Assembly (NCBI RefSeq): GCF_014230465.1 | Contig: NZ_JAAXCY010000001.1 | Location: forward strand, 434,001 to 498,000 | Length of the DNA stretch: 64,000 nt | Source of the DNA: Pseudomonas cremoris | Lineage (GTDB): Bacteria; Pseudomonadota; Gammaproteobacteria; Pseudomonadales; Pseudomonadaceae | Reading direction: 5' to 3' | In this document: piece by piece, positions 28,101 through 35,067 of the stretch | How positions within the stretch are numbered: position 1 is the first letter of the stretch | Layout: every line of letters begins with the position of its first letter | Notes under the pieces: generated by a model | Databases searched by the model: none | Seen by the model: the letters and a program-made list of their open reading frames with translations, nothing else | What the model was told of the DNA's origin: nothing | Made by a program: the position numbers and the translations under genes

Positions 28101-28659
28101 CCAGACGCGCGCCGAAAAAGGTCTGGGCCTGGGGTTGGCGATTGCCGACGGCCTGTGCCGTGTGCTGGGCCATCGCTTGAGCGTGCGCTCATGGCCGGGC
28201 AAAGGCAGCGTCTTCAGCGTCAGCGTGCCACTGGCACGTAACCAGGCCAGCCCGCGCGTTCTGGCTCCGCAGGAAAACGGCCTGCCACTTAGCGGCGCGC
28301 AGGTGCTGTGCGTGGACAACGAAGAAAGCATCCTGATCGGCATGCGCAGCCTGTTGAGCCGTTGGGGTTGCGAGGTGTGGACCGCCACTGATCAGGCGCA
28401 ATGCGCGGCGCTGCTGGCCGAGGGTGTACGCCCGCAACTGGCGCTGGTGGATTACCACCTGGACCATGGCGAAACCGGTACCGAGTTGATGGGGTGGCTG
28501 CGCGCACAATTGGCGGAGCCGATTCCTGGCGTAGTGATCAGCGCTGACGGCCGACCGGAGATGGTGGCCGAAGTGCATGCGGCGGGGTTGGACTACCTGG
28601 CCAAGCCGGTGAAGCCTGCGGCGTTGCGGGCGTTACTGAGTCGGCATTTGCCGCTGTAG
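25189..28659 (+). CDS. Hybrid sensor histidine kinase with sodium:solute symporter-like membrane domain
   Basis: A 1156-residue fusion. Residues about 1-500 form a sodium:solute symporter-like domain of 12-13 helices, as in CbrA. A PAS domain (LLQGAIENITQGISVVDQSLKLVAWNRRYLELF) starts near 640 and a coiled linker follows. HisKA has the phospho-accepting His806 in AVSHDLMQPLNAAR; then an HATPase (LQNFLTNAFRYADG, GLGLGLAIADGLC); then a C-terminal receiver with Asp1088 in LALVDYHLD. Unlike CbrA it ends in a receiver and has no response-regulator gene beside it. The start at 25189 has GGAG 6 bases upstream, better than the ATG at 25174. The signal may be a transported solute or membrane energy state; unproven. 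Confidence 0.9.
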   Translation: MTLSSGLIAAVALAYMAIMFAIAFYGDRRHAPLPPRMRAWVYSLSLAVYCTSWTFFGAVGQAAEQLWAFLPIYLGPVLLLVLAPWVLQKMILISKQENITSIADFIAARYGKSQSLAVVVALICLVGVLPYIALQLKGIVLGVNLLIGSGPDTTGTRAQDTALIVSLVLALFTIVFGTRNLDATEHHRGMVLAIAFESLVKLFAFLAVGAFVTYGLYDGFGDLISQAMLAPRLDEYWKETVNWPSMVVQTGVAMMAIICLPRQFHVTVVENIDPQDLRLAKWVFPAYLILAALFVIPIALGGKMLLPASVLPDSYVISLPMAEAHPALAVLAFIGGASAATGMVIVASIALSTMVSNDMLLPWLLRRSSAERPFEVFRHWMLSVRRVSIVIILLLAYVSYRLLGSTASLATIGQIAFAAVTQLAPAMLGALYWKQANRRGVFAGLAAGTFLWFYTLVLPVTAKSLGWSLSLFPGLTWMHSHPLGLSVTSLTLGTVFSLAGNFTLFVWVSMLSRTRVSEHWQAGRFIGQEISQRASARSMLSVQISDLLSLAARFVGEERAQQSFIRFAYRQGKGFNPNQNADNDWIAHTERLLAGVLGASSTRAVVKAAIEGREMQLEDVVRIADEASEVLQFNRALLQGAIENITQGISVVDQSLKLVAWNRRYLELFNYPDGLISVGRPIADIIRYNAERGLCGPGEAEVHVARRLHWMRQGRAHTSERLFPNGRVIELIGNPMPGGGFVMSFTDITAFREAEQALTEANEGLEQRVTERTHELSQLNVALTDAKGVAESASQSKTRFLAAVSHDLMQPLNAARLFSAALSHQNDGLSSEARQLVQHLDSSLRSAEDLISDLLDISRLENGKINPQRQPFVLNELFDTLGAEFKALAQEQGLRFRLRGSRLRVDSDIKLLRRILQNFLTNAFRYADGPVLLGVRRRQGELCLEVWDRGPGIPPDKQKVIFEEFKRLDSHQTRAEKGLGLGLAIADGLCRVLGHRLSVRSWPGKGSVFSVSVPLARNQASPRVLAPQENGLPLSGAQVLCVDNEESILIGMRSLLSRWGCEVWTATDQAQCAALLAEGVRPQLALVDYHLDHGETGTELMGWLRAQLAEPIPGVVISADGRPEMVAEVHAAGLDYLAKPVKPAALRALLSRHLPL

Positions 28660-28680
28660 GCAAACTACCCTGAAATTCCT

Positions 28681-28783
28681 GTGGGAGCGGGCTTGTGTGG
28701 GAGCGGGCTTGCTCGCGAATGCGGAGTGTCAGTCAAAGATGTTCTAACTGATCCACCGCATTCGCGAGCAAGCCCGCTCCCAC
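28681..28783. repeat. REPIN with an extra partial REP copy
   Basis: A partial unit (GTGGGAGCGGGCTTGT, 28681-28696) lies directly before a complete doublet whose left arm starts at 28697 and whose right arm ends at 28783. The tandem start looks like a slipped or incomplete duplication of the left arm. Confidence 0.95.
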
Positions 28784-28797
28784 ATTTTGATCTGTAT

Positions 28798-30291
28798 TTA
28801 TTCAGGTAAATGCGCTACCCCATCAGCATCCGTCATCGCCCGCTCCAACAAATCCGCAGGCAGGCTTTTACTGGCCCGCGCGCCCAGCAACTTCAATTGC
28901 TCAGTCCGACTGACCAAGTTTCCGCGTCCATCTGTCAGCTTGTTACGCGCAGAGCTGTAAGCCTTATCCAACTGCTGCAAGCGATTACCCACTTCATCCA
29001 AGTCCTGGATAAACAGCACGAACTTGTCATACAGCCAACCAGCGCGCTCGGCGATTTCCCGGGCGTTCTGGCTCTGGCGTTCCTGCTTCCACAGGCTGTC
29101 GATCACCCGCAACGTGGCGAGCAAGGTGGTGGGGCTGACGATCACGATATGGCGGTCGAAGGCTTCTTGGAACAGGTTCGGCTCGGCCTGCAGCGCAGCA
29201 GAAAACGCCGCCTCGATCGGGACGAACAACAACACGAAATCCAGGCTGTGCAGGCCTTCCAGGCGCTTGTAATCCTTACCGGCCAAGCCTTTGACGTGAT
29301 TGCGCAGGGACAGCACGTGCTGCTTCAACGCTGCCTGGCCGATCACTTCATCATCCGCGCCGACGAACTGCTGATACGCGGTGAGGCTAACTTTGGAGTC
29401 CACCACCACCTGCTTGTCGCCCGGTAGCATGATCAGCACGTCCGGCTGGAAACGCTCGCCATCCGGGCCTTTGAGACTGACTTGGGTCTGATACTCACGC
29501 CCCTTCTCCAGGCCGGCGTGTTCCAGCACACGCTCAAGGATCAACTCGCCCCAGTTGCCTTGGGTTTTCTGCCCCTTGAGGGCGCGGGTCAGGTTGGTGG
29601 CTTCGTCTGACAGCCGCAGGTTCAATTGCTGTAGGCGTTCAAGTTCCTTGGCCAGGGAAAAGCGCTCGCGGGCTTCGTTTTGATAACTTTCTTCAACGCG
29701 TTTTTCGAAGGACTGGATGCGCTCTTTCAACGGGTCGAGCAATTGGCCCAAGCGCTCCTGACTGGTTTCGGCAAAACGTTGCTCACGCTCGTCGAAAATC
29801 TTGCCGGCCAATTCTGCGAACTGCGCACGCAACTCATCGCGCGAGCCTTGCAGGTCCGCCAGGCGCTGCTGATGACTGTCCTGCTGTTCGCGCAGTTCGG
29901 CACGCAAGGCCGCTGATAACGCGTCTAGTCGGCGCAGTTCGGTGTCCTTGGCGCTGCGGTCGAGGTTCCAGGCGTGAGCGGCGTCGCGGGCGTTGTCACG
30001 ATCAATCTGCAGCAGTTCGACTTCACGGCGCACGGCAGCCAAATCGGCTTGCTTGGCGGCATTGGCCTGGCTCAGGTCGCTGATTTCGTCGCGACTGGCA
30101 TCCAGTTGAGCCGCAAGGCCTTCCTGGGCCAGTTGCGAGGTGGCCAGACGCTCTTCGAGCAGTTCCCAGCCGGTCATGCGGGCGGTCAACTTTCGTTGAA
30201 TCTGCCAGCACACTGCCAATAACGGCACAGCAGCACCAGCGAGGCCCAGGGCAATACTGGTCCAGTCAAAAAGCATAGCCATTTCTGCCAT
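28798..30291 (-). CDS. rmuC: DNA recombination protein RmuC
   Basis: RmuC limits inversions at short inverted repeats and has a PD-(D/E)XK-like core. The 497-residue protein has an N-terminal membrane anchor (WTSIALGLAGAAVPLLAVCW), a long Glu/Gln/Arg-rich coiled coil (about 30-230), then the conserved nuclease-like domain around QGNWGELILERVLEHAGLEKG and VVDSKVSLTAYQQF. Length is normal. The first ATG has no strong ribosome site, and the ATG five codons in is an alternative. Confidence 0.93.
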   Translation of the reverse strand: MAEMAMLFDWTSIALGLAGAAVPLLAVCWQIQRKLTARMTGWELLEERLATSQLAQEGLAAQLDASRDEISDLSQANAAKQADLAAVRREVELLQIDRDNARDAAHAWNLDRSAKDTELRRLDALSAALRAELREQQDSHQQRLADLQGSRDELRAQFAELAGKIFDEREQRFAETSQERLGQLLDPLKERIQSFEKRVEESYQNEARERFSLAKELERLQQLNLRLSDEATNLTRALKGQKTQGNWGELILERVLEHAGLEKGREYQTQVSLKGPDGERFQPDVLIMLPGDKQVVVDSKVSLTAYQQFVGADDEVIGQAALKQHVLSLRNHVKGLAGKDYKRLEGLHSLDFVLLFVPIEAAFSAALQAEPNLFQEAFDRHIVIVSPTTLLATLRVIDSLWKQERQSQNAREIAERAGWLYDKFVLFIQDLDEVGNRLQQLDKAYSSARNKLTDGRGNLVSRTEQLKLLGARASKSLPADLLERAMTDADGVAHLPE

Positions 30292-30337
30292 TACCGAAAA
30301 AGAGCAAGGTTAACGGAGCACAGGGCGGGAAGACAGT

Positions 30338-30661
30338 TCAGTCTTCGACCTGGCCCAGTTCACGTTGGGCGCGGCGATCGCCGGCGCGAGCGGCCAGGCG
30401 CAGCAGATCGTGGCCGATGCGGCGGTCACGGGCGTTGCCGCATTCACGGCACATCAGTTCGCCCAAACGGCTCTGTGCAGCGACCACACCTTCACGGGCC
30501 GGTTGCTTGAGCAAGCGCCCGGCAAAGTGTTTGACGTTGGTGCTGTGCCCCAGACGCGGGCTGTCGAGCAGCCACAGGGCAACCTTCAAGGAGAAACGCT
30601 TGGGAGCGGTAACAGTTTGAGGGGTGTCGGTAACAGAAGGTGATACTGAGCGAAACTTCAT
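30338..30661 (-). CDS. Small Sel1-like repeat protein, unknown function
   Basis: The ATG at 30661 gives 107 residues. The C-terminal half reads like one Sel1/TPR-like helical repeat (HDLLRLAARAGDRRAQRELGQ) preceded by a CRECGNA segment. The protein is basic. An upstream in-frame extension lacks coding character and is excluded. It lies 46 bases downstream of rmuC, so co-transcription is not implied by overlap but is possible. The role is unknown. Confidence 0.65.
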   Translation of the reverse strand: MKFRSVSPSVTDTPQTVTAPKRFSLKVALWLLDSPRLGHSTNVKHFAGRLLKQPAREGVVAAQSRLGELMCRECGNARDRRIGHDLLRLAARAGDRRAQRELGQVED

Positions 30662-31118
30662 AAAACACTGTGGGACAGATCGGAAGGCGCGCCACTCTAC
30701 TCTTTTTTTCGTACAGGTAAAGCTGAAAAAACTCTGCACGCCCGTTCTAGAGCAAGCGCTTGGGACAATCCACAGAAGCTGTGGATAACTCAGTGGACAA
30801 CCCCCCTTTAACTCGCCCAAAGGCCCATGGAATGGGGGCCGCAGTCAAACTGACGATTTTTTCACCAATAAAAAAAAGCGAGATTTTTCATTGACTTAAA
30901 TTTTCATTGCAGGCAAATGGCGCCGCCGCAACGCAGTTGACAGCGCGGTTACACACGCAGCAACTAATGTGCACAAGTACCCACCTGATGGTTATATCAC
31001 CGGCTTTTTTTGCAGCGAGTCGGTTCAAAAATGTTACCGCAGGGTCGACCCAGGGACTTTTCAAATTTCGAAACGCTCGCCACACTTCCCGTCCTACAGC
31101 ACAACGGTGGGTAGCTCG
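30662..31118. other. Gene-free region with paired DnaA-box-like palindrome
   Basis: No convincing gene is seen in 457 bases. At 30768-30786 ATCCACAG and CTGTGGAT face each other around a 3-base centre, and the right arm extends to TGTGGATAA (30780-30788), the exact complement of the DnaA box TTATCCACA. GTGGACAAC follows at 30793. The stretch 30851-30910 is A/T-rich. A TTGACA hexamer at about 30937 could belong to a promoter for the gene at 31119, but no matching -10 is clear. Confidence 0.5.
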
Positions 31119-31424
31119 ATGAAAGGAATACTGCTGTTCGCCGCATTGCTGCTGGCCGTCTGCGCCATTTCCCTGGGAATCAATGCAGCACTGCCATCCC
31201 CGGACGGGGCGCTGTTTGCCATCGCTATCCTGCTGTCGGCAGCCTTCACTGCAGTAAGCCTGTGCATCGAGCTGGGCGATGGCCGCATCAATGACATGCG
31301 CGATGTGATGAAGGCCATTGAAACCGGCCAGTCCCTGCGCCTGACCCTGGCGGCCTACGGGCTGGGCTGTTCACTGGCGGCAGCGGCTACGGTGCTGGTT
31401 TATCACGGCCTGCTGGGCTACTGA
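31119..31424 (+). CDS. Small membrane protein, unknown function
   Basis: The ATG at 31119 gives 101 residues with three hydrophobic segments: ILLFAALLLAVCAISLGI, LFAIAILLSAAFTAVSLCI and a C-terminal LTLAAYGLGCSLAAAATVLV. A short charged loop (ELGDGRINDMRDVMKAIETGQ) lies between the second and third. GGTGGG precedes the start. The first segment could be an uncleaved anchor. No family recognised. Confidence 0.65.
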   Translation: MKGILLFAALLLAVCAISLGINAALPSPDGALFAIAILLSAAFTAVSLCIELGDGRINDMRDVMKAIETGQSLRLTLAAYGLGCSLAAAATVLVYHGLLGY

Positions 31425-31867
31425 TTAAACTTTTTTGGCTAACACACTTCCCTTACCTGTTTCAATCCGTTACTATCCGCGGCGTTAGTACCAAGCTGAA
31501 AGTCAATTCTGGTCGAACAACTCCCTCGAACAACGCGGGATCGACCACCTCGATGGTTTCCAGGTATTCCTTGCGACGACACGGCCTTTGAACAATCAAA
31601 GGGTGTCGCGAAGTTTCAATACTCTGACCGAACCAACCTGCAAATTGATCAGGATCTTCACCCCGGGCCCAGAACCTTTGCCCCTGTTGTGTTGCCTGCC
31701 CTCCTAAGTACCTACCTGCCAGCCCAAGCGCGCCTAACTTATCAGCGCTTCAAACTGGCTGCTTTGTTCCAGTCGGGTTCTTCGTTTGATCAATAGTGGT
31801 CAACGTCACTGGAACGTTTTAATACGGCACGGCTCTTATCTGTGTCATTTGTAGGAACACCAATAAT
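31425..31867 (+). other. Gene-free, structured region upstream of a 74-residue gene
   Basis: 443 bases with no supportable gene. A hairpin at 31577-31608 pairs CGACAC with GTGTCG and CCTTTGA with TCAAAGG around an ACAA loop, with a two-base bulge. The following part (about 31640-31760) is rich in C and poor in G. A TTACTAT element near 31470 could be a -10. It could be a long 5' leader of the gene at 31868 or a separate small RNA. Confidence 0.4.
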
Positions 31868-32092
31868 ATGAACACTCAAATCCATACTCAGGATGCCATT
31901 CGCACCCTCACCAACGCTTTTGCTCCAATGAACTGCCTGATCATGGCCGCTCGCAAAGGCTGCTTCAGCTTCACCCTGGTCAACGAACACGGCATCGCTC
32001 GTCACAGCGAACGCCTGTACCCCGATCAATACTCCAGCGCAGAACCGCTGCAGGCCGTGATCGAGCGTACCCGTCAGGCATTGACCGCCTGA
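31868..32092 (+). CDS. Small conserved-looking protein, unknown function
   Basis: A 74-residue soluble protein, MNTQIHTQDAIRTLTNAF onward, with two cysteines (CLIMAARKGCFSF) and a C-terminal helix (AEPLQAVIERTRQALTA). TAGGAA lies about 12 bases ahead of the ATG, rather far. A strong Rho-independent terminator follows at once, which supports a real transcription unit. Function not recognised. Confidence 0.7.
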   Translation: MNTQIHTQDAIRTLTNAFAPMNCLIMAARKGCFSFTLVNEHGIARHSERLYPDQYSSAEPLQAVIERTRQALTA

Positions 32093-32114
32093 TCGACCCG
32101 AGTCGCTGAAACAC

Positions 32115-32145
32115 AAAAACCCTGTTTAAAAAGCAGGGTTTTTTA
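32115..32145 (+). terminator. Rho-independent terminator after the 74-residue gene
   Basis: AAAACCCTG (32116-32124) pairs with CAGGGTTTT (32134-32142), followed by a T run. It ends the transcript of the gene at 31868. Confidence 0.85.
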
Positions 32146-32371
32146 TTGCCTGAAATTTCTGCCTTGAGCTTTTGCACTAAGTGCGAATAGATATAAACGT
32201 TATAACTAAATGAAGAAGATGTTTTAAAAACAGTCCTTTACATCATAAATATGACACTACACTTCAACTCAAGCGGCATGATCCGCTTCCGACGAGCCTG
32301 AGATCCGATTCACTGCTGCCAAGCCCCCACTCAGGCCTCGTCGACCACTTTCTTCACGGATTGAGGCGTGT

Positions 32372-32854
32372 ATGGGTATCGCTGCCAGCGAATTGTGTCG
32401 TTACGTGATCCGGCCGACGTTGATCTACCTGGGCTGTCACAACGAGACTGCTGAATCACTGCTGCTGGGCATTGCCGCCAGCCAGTCGGAACTGGGCTCC
32501 GCCCTGCACGACCGGCGCGGTCATGGCTTGTACAGCATCACCGAACCCCGTCACCGCGCGCTATGGGACAACTACCTGGCGCTGGACCCCGAGCGCGCCA
32601 GCCTGGTACGCGGACTGGCCAGCCAGCACGCCTTTCTCAGCGCACCGCAACTTGAGCTCACCGTAAACCTGCGTTATGCCACGGCCATCGCCTGGCTTTT
32701 GGTGGAGCAACACACCCCCGCATTACCACCGCCCGGTGATGTCTTGGCCATGGCGCGTATCTGGAAAGAAATATTTCACCCTCACGGGCGAATCAAAGAT
32801 TTCACGCAAACCTGGCAAACCTGTGTTTCATCCATGAATCACGTGGTCTGTTGA
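32372..32854 (+). CDS. Phage-type muramidase/transglycosylase-like protein, possibly inactive
   Basis: The 160-residue product resembles, from memory of the family, short phage virion proteins with a lysozyme-like fold: RYVIRPTLIYLGCHNETAES, LLLGIAASQSELG, GLYSITEPRHRALWDNYLA and LRYATAIAWLLVE follow that family's order. In phage relatives the equivalent of AASQSELG usually reads AAQES; if Glu there is catalytic, it is Gln38 here, so the enzyme may be dead. No signal peptide is visible. No phage genes surround it: upstream is AT-rich non-coding sequence and downstream is fadL. Likely a domesticated phage remnant or part of an unknown system; moderate certainty. Confidence 0.6.
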   Translation: MGIAASELCRYVIRPTLIYLGCHNETAESLLLGIAASQSELGSALHDRRGHGLYSITEPRHRALWDNYLALDPERASLVRGLASQHAFLSAPQLELTVNLRYATAIAWLLVEQHTPALPPPGDVLAMARIWKEIFHPHGRIKDFTQTWQTCVSSMNHVVC

Positions 32855-33000
32855 CCGGGCAATTTGCAAGATTCACCAAAAAACGGCGATTTTGGTCGGA
32901 TTGTCCTACAAAACCGCTCTATCTCCTGCATTACAGCCTATAGCGCGATCTTAAAATTATTGTTACTTTCCGCAGCGGTGATCACCACGGAGTTCTAATA

Positions 33001-34299
33001 ATGAAAAAAGTAATGCTCAAGACCACACTTAGCCTCGCCGTTGCCATGGCCTCTTCCCACGTCTTTGCAAGTGGCTTTGCCCTTAACGAACAAGACGTCG
33101 CAGGAATGGGTACCGGTTTCGCAGGTCGCTCTTCTTCTGCCGATAACGCCAGCACTGTCTATGGTAACCCTGCCGGTATGGCTCGCCTTGAAGGGCAGCA
33201 GATTACGGGTGGTGTTGCTGCTATCGACGCAACGACCAACATCAAAGACCCCAGCGGTCGCTCCAGCGGCAGCAACAAAGGCGACATGGTGCCGTTCACC
33301 GCCGTCCCTTTTGGTTTCTACACCAACAAGCTTAACGACCAGTGGGCTGTGGGCTTCGGCGTTTACGCGCCCTTCGGCCTGAAGACCGACTATGAGCGTG
33401 GTTTCCAAGGTCGTGCGTTTGGCAATAAGAGTGAAGTGTCGGTTATCACCTTCCAGCCGACCGTCAGCTATGCCTTCAATGACAGGGTATCGATCGGTTT
33501 CGGTCCGACCATCAACCGCATTGCAGGCACTTTGGAGTCGCAACCAAACCTGGGCTTCGTACCGGGCCTGGCAGGCACCGGCGACAACAAAATCAAGGTT
33601 AAAGGCGACGATACAGCTATTGGTTTCAATGCTGGCATCCTCGTACAGGCCACCGACACCACTCGCGTTGGTCTGACGTATCACTCAAAAGTGAAATACA
33701 AGCTTGAAGGCCACACCACTGTAACGCCAGGAACCGGGGTTCCAGCCCAGGTACTGGCAGGCGCTCGTTACGACGCTTCGCTGAAAGTCGACACCCCAGA
33801 ATCCTGGGATGCTTCGGTCACCCAAGACCTGAGCGACGCCTGGAAACTGTACGGCGGTGCAACCTGGACTCGCTGGAGCCGCCTGAAAGACATCACCGTC
33901 AACAACGAAGGTGTTACGGCAGCTACCGGTGGCGGTCTGGCACCTCGCATCGTCGGCCAGATTTCCGAGCCGCAGAACTGGCACGATACTTGGGCCTACG
34001 CGATTGGCACCTCGTACCAAGTCACCAAGCAAGTGGTACTGCGTACCGGCCTGACCTGGGACCAGTCACCAACCAACAACACTGACCGTTCGCCGCGCAT
34101 TCCTACCGGTGACCGGACAATCTTCAGCGTTGGCTTGGGCTATGCCGTGATGGATAACATGACTGTCGACCTGGCCTACTCCTACCTCAAGGAAGAGCCT
34201 ATCAAGGTCAACAAACAGAACGCGCTGGGCCAGACCTACGCGTCCAAGTACGAAAACAGCGCCAACGGCTTCGGCCTGGGCGTGACGTACAAGTTCTAA
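33001..34299 (+). CDS. fadL: FadL-family outer membrane transporter
   Basis: A 432-residue outer-membrane beta-barrel for long-chain fatty acids or other hydrophobic compounds. The signal peptide ends VAMASSHVFAS, and the mature N-terminus GFALNEQDVAGMGTGFAG forms the plug region with the family NPAGMARL motif at about residue 57. The C-terminus ends YKF, a terminal aromatic as in barrel proteins. Length is standard. GGAG precedes the ATG. It is transcribed alone, with a terminator at 34314-34352. Substrate within the FadL/TodX group cannot be fixed from sequence. Confidence 0.92.
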   Translation: MKKVMLKTTLSLAVAMASSHVFASGFALNEQDVAGMGTGFAGRSSSADNASTVYGNPAGMARLEGQQITGGVAAIDATTNIKDPSGRSSGSNKGDMVPFTAVPFGFYTNKLNDQWAVGFGVYAPFGLKTDYERGFQGRAFGNKSEVSVITFQPTVSYAFNDRVSIGFGPTINRIAGTLESQPNLGFVPGLAGTGDNKIKVKGDDTAIGFNAGILVQATDTTRVGLTYHSKVKYKLEGHTTVTPGTGVPAQVLAGARYDASLKVDTPESWDASVTQDLSDAWKLYGGATWTRWSRLKDITVNNEGVTAATGGGLAPRIVGQISEPQNWHDTWAYAIGTSYQVTKQVVLRTGLTWDQSPTNNTDRSPRIPTGDRTIFSVGLGYAVMDNMTVDLAYSYLKEEPIKVNKQNALGQTYASKYENSANGFGLGVTYKF

Positions 34300-34313
34300 T
34301 CCAACGTCGCATA

Positions 34314-34352
34314 AAAAAGCCCCGCTCTCCTGCAAAGGAAGCGGGGCTTTTT
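34314..34352. terminator. Bidirectional terminator between fadL and the glutathione peroxidase gene
   Basis: AAAAAGCCCCGC pairs with GCGGGGCTTTTT around a partly paired loop. A runs on one side and T runs on the other allow termination of both convergent genes. Confidence 0.9.
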
Positions 34353-34364
34353 AATCGCTGACAA

Positions 34365-34913
34365 TCAAGGCTTCGAAGCCAACGCCTTCTCCACCGCCTC
34401 GATCAAATCCGGGCTGTCCGGCTTGGTCAAACTGGAGAAATTGGCAATCACCTTGCCCTGCCGATCCACCACATACTTGTAGAAGTTCCACTTCGGCGCA
34501 TTGCTCTGCTGCGCCAATACCTTGAACAGGTGCACTGCATCGGGCCCCTTGACCTTCTGCGGTTCGGTCATGGTGAAGGTCACGCCGTAATTCACGTAGC
34601 ACACCTTGGCGGTTTCCTCGCCGGTCTTGGCCTCTTGCTTGAAGTCATCGGACGGCACGCCGATCACCTCCAGCCCTTCGCCCTTGTAACGCTGATACAA
34701 CGCTTCAAGGCCTTTGAATTGCGGCGCGAACCCACAGAAGCTAGCCGTATTGACGATCACCAGGGGCTTGCCGGCAAAACGCTGGCACAGGTCGATGGAT
34801 TCCTTGGCGCGCAACTTGGGCAATTGGCCTTCCAGCAACGGCGGGCAATCGGCAGCCATCGCGGCACTGCCAATGGCCACCAGCACGGGTACAGCGAGCC
34901 AGCGCATTTGCAT
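34365..34913 (-). CDS. Exported glutathione peroxidase-family protein
   Basis: A 182-residue thiol peroxidase. A signal peptide ([15 protein letters not shown]) makes it periplasmic. The peroxidatic Cys60 lies in [16 protein letters not shown], the standard GPx motif with Cys instead of selenocysteine, and the Trp-Asn pair of the active site is in [11 protein letters not shown]. Reductant is probably a thioredoxin-like protein, as for most Cys-GPx; inference. AAGGA precedes the start. It lies downstream of the MFS/micropeptide unit on the same strand. Confidence 0.9.
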   Translation of the reverse strand: MQMRWLAVPVLVAIGSAAMAADCPPLLEGQLPKLRAKESIDLCQRFAGKPLVIVNTASFCGFAPQFKGLEALYQRYKGEGLEVIGVPSDDFKQEAKTGEETAKVCYVNYGVTFTMTEPQKVKGPDAVHLFKVLAQQSNAPKWNFYKYVVDRQGKVIANFSSLTKPDSPDLIEAVEKALASKP

Positions 34914-34947
34914 GTCGTGTGTCCTTGAAAGTGATCAGGTCACGACG

Positions 34948-35067
34948 TTAACAGATCGACATGCCCAGTTGCATCAATGCCAGGCCGCCGTGTTGCCAGC
35001 CCCACCAGGCCAGCAGCACCAGAACCAACCCCGCAGCAATGATCAAACCCCGTGCCGCTATGCTCAT
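34948..35067 (-). CDS. 39-residue membrane micropeptide coupled to the MFS gene
   Basis: The ATG at 35067 overlaps the stop of the MFS gene in an ATGA junction. The 39-residue peptide MSIAARGLIIAAGLVLVLLA... has one strong transmembrane helix, then WWGWQHGGLALMQLGMSIC. The overlap implies coupled translation. It could be a small partner of the transporter; this is inference, though such coupled micropeptides are known for some exporters. It is below usual annotation size cut-offs. Confidence 0.6.
   Translation of the reverse strand: MSIAARGLIIAAGLVLVLLAWWGWQHGGLALMQLGMSIC

Noticed and set aside
31553..31591. A 12-codon open frame in the leader before 31868
   Set aside because: No ribosome site within a useful distance and it ends inside the hairpin; too little to call a leader peptide.
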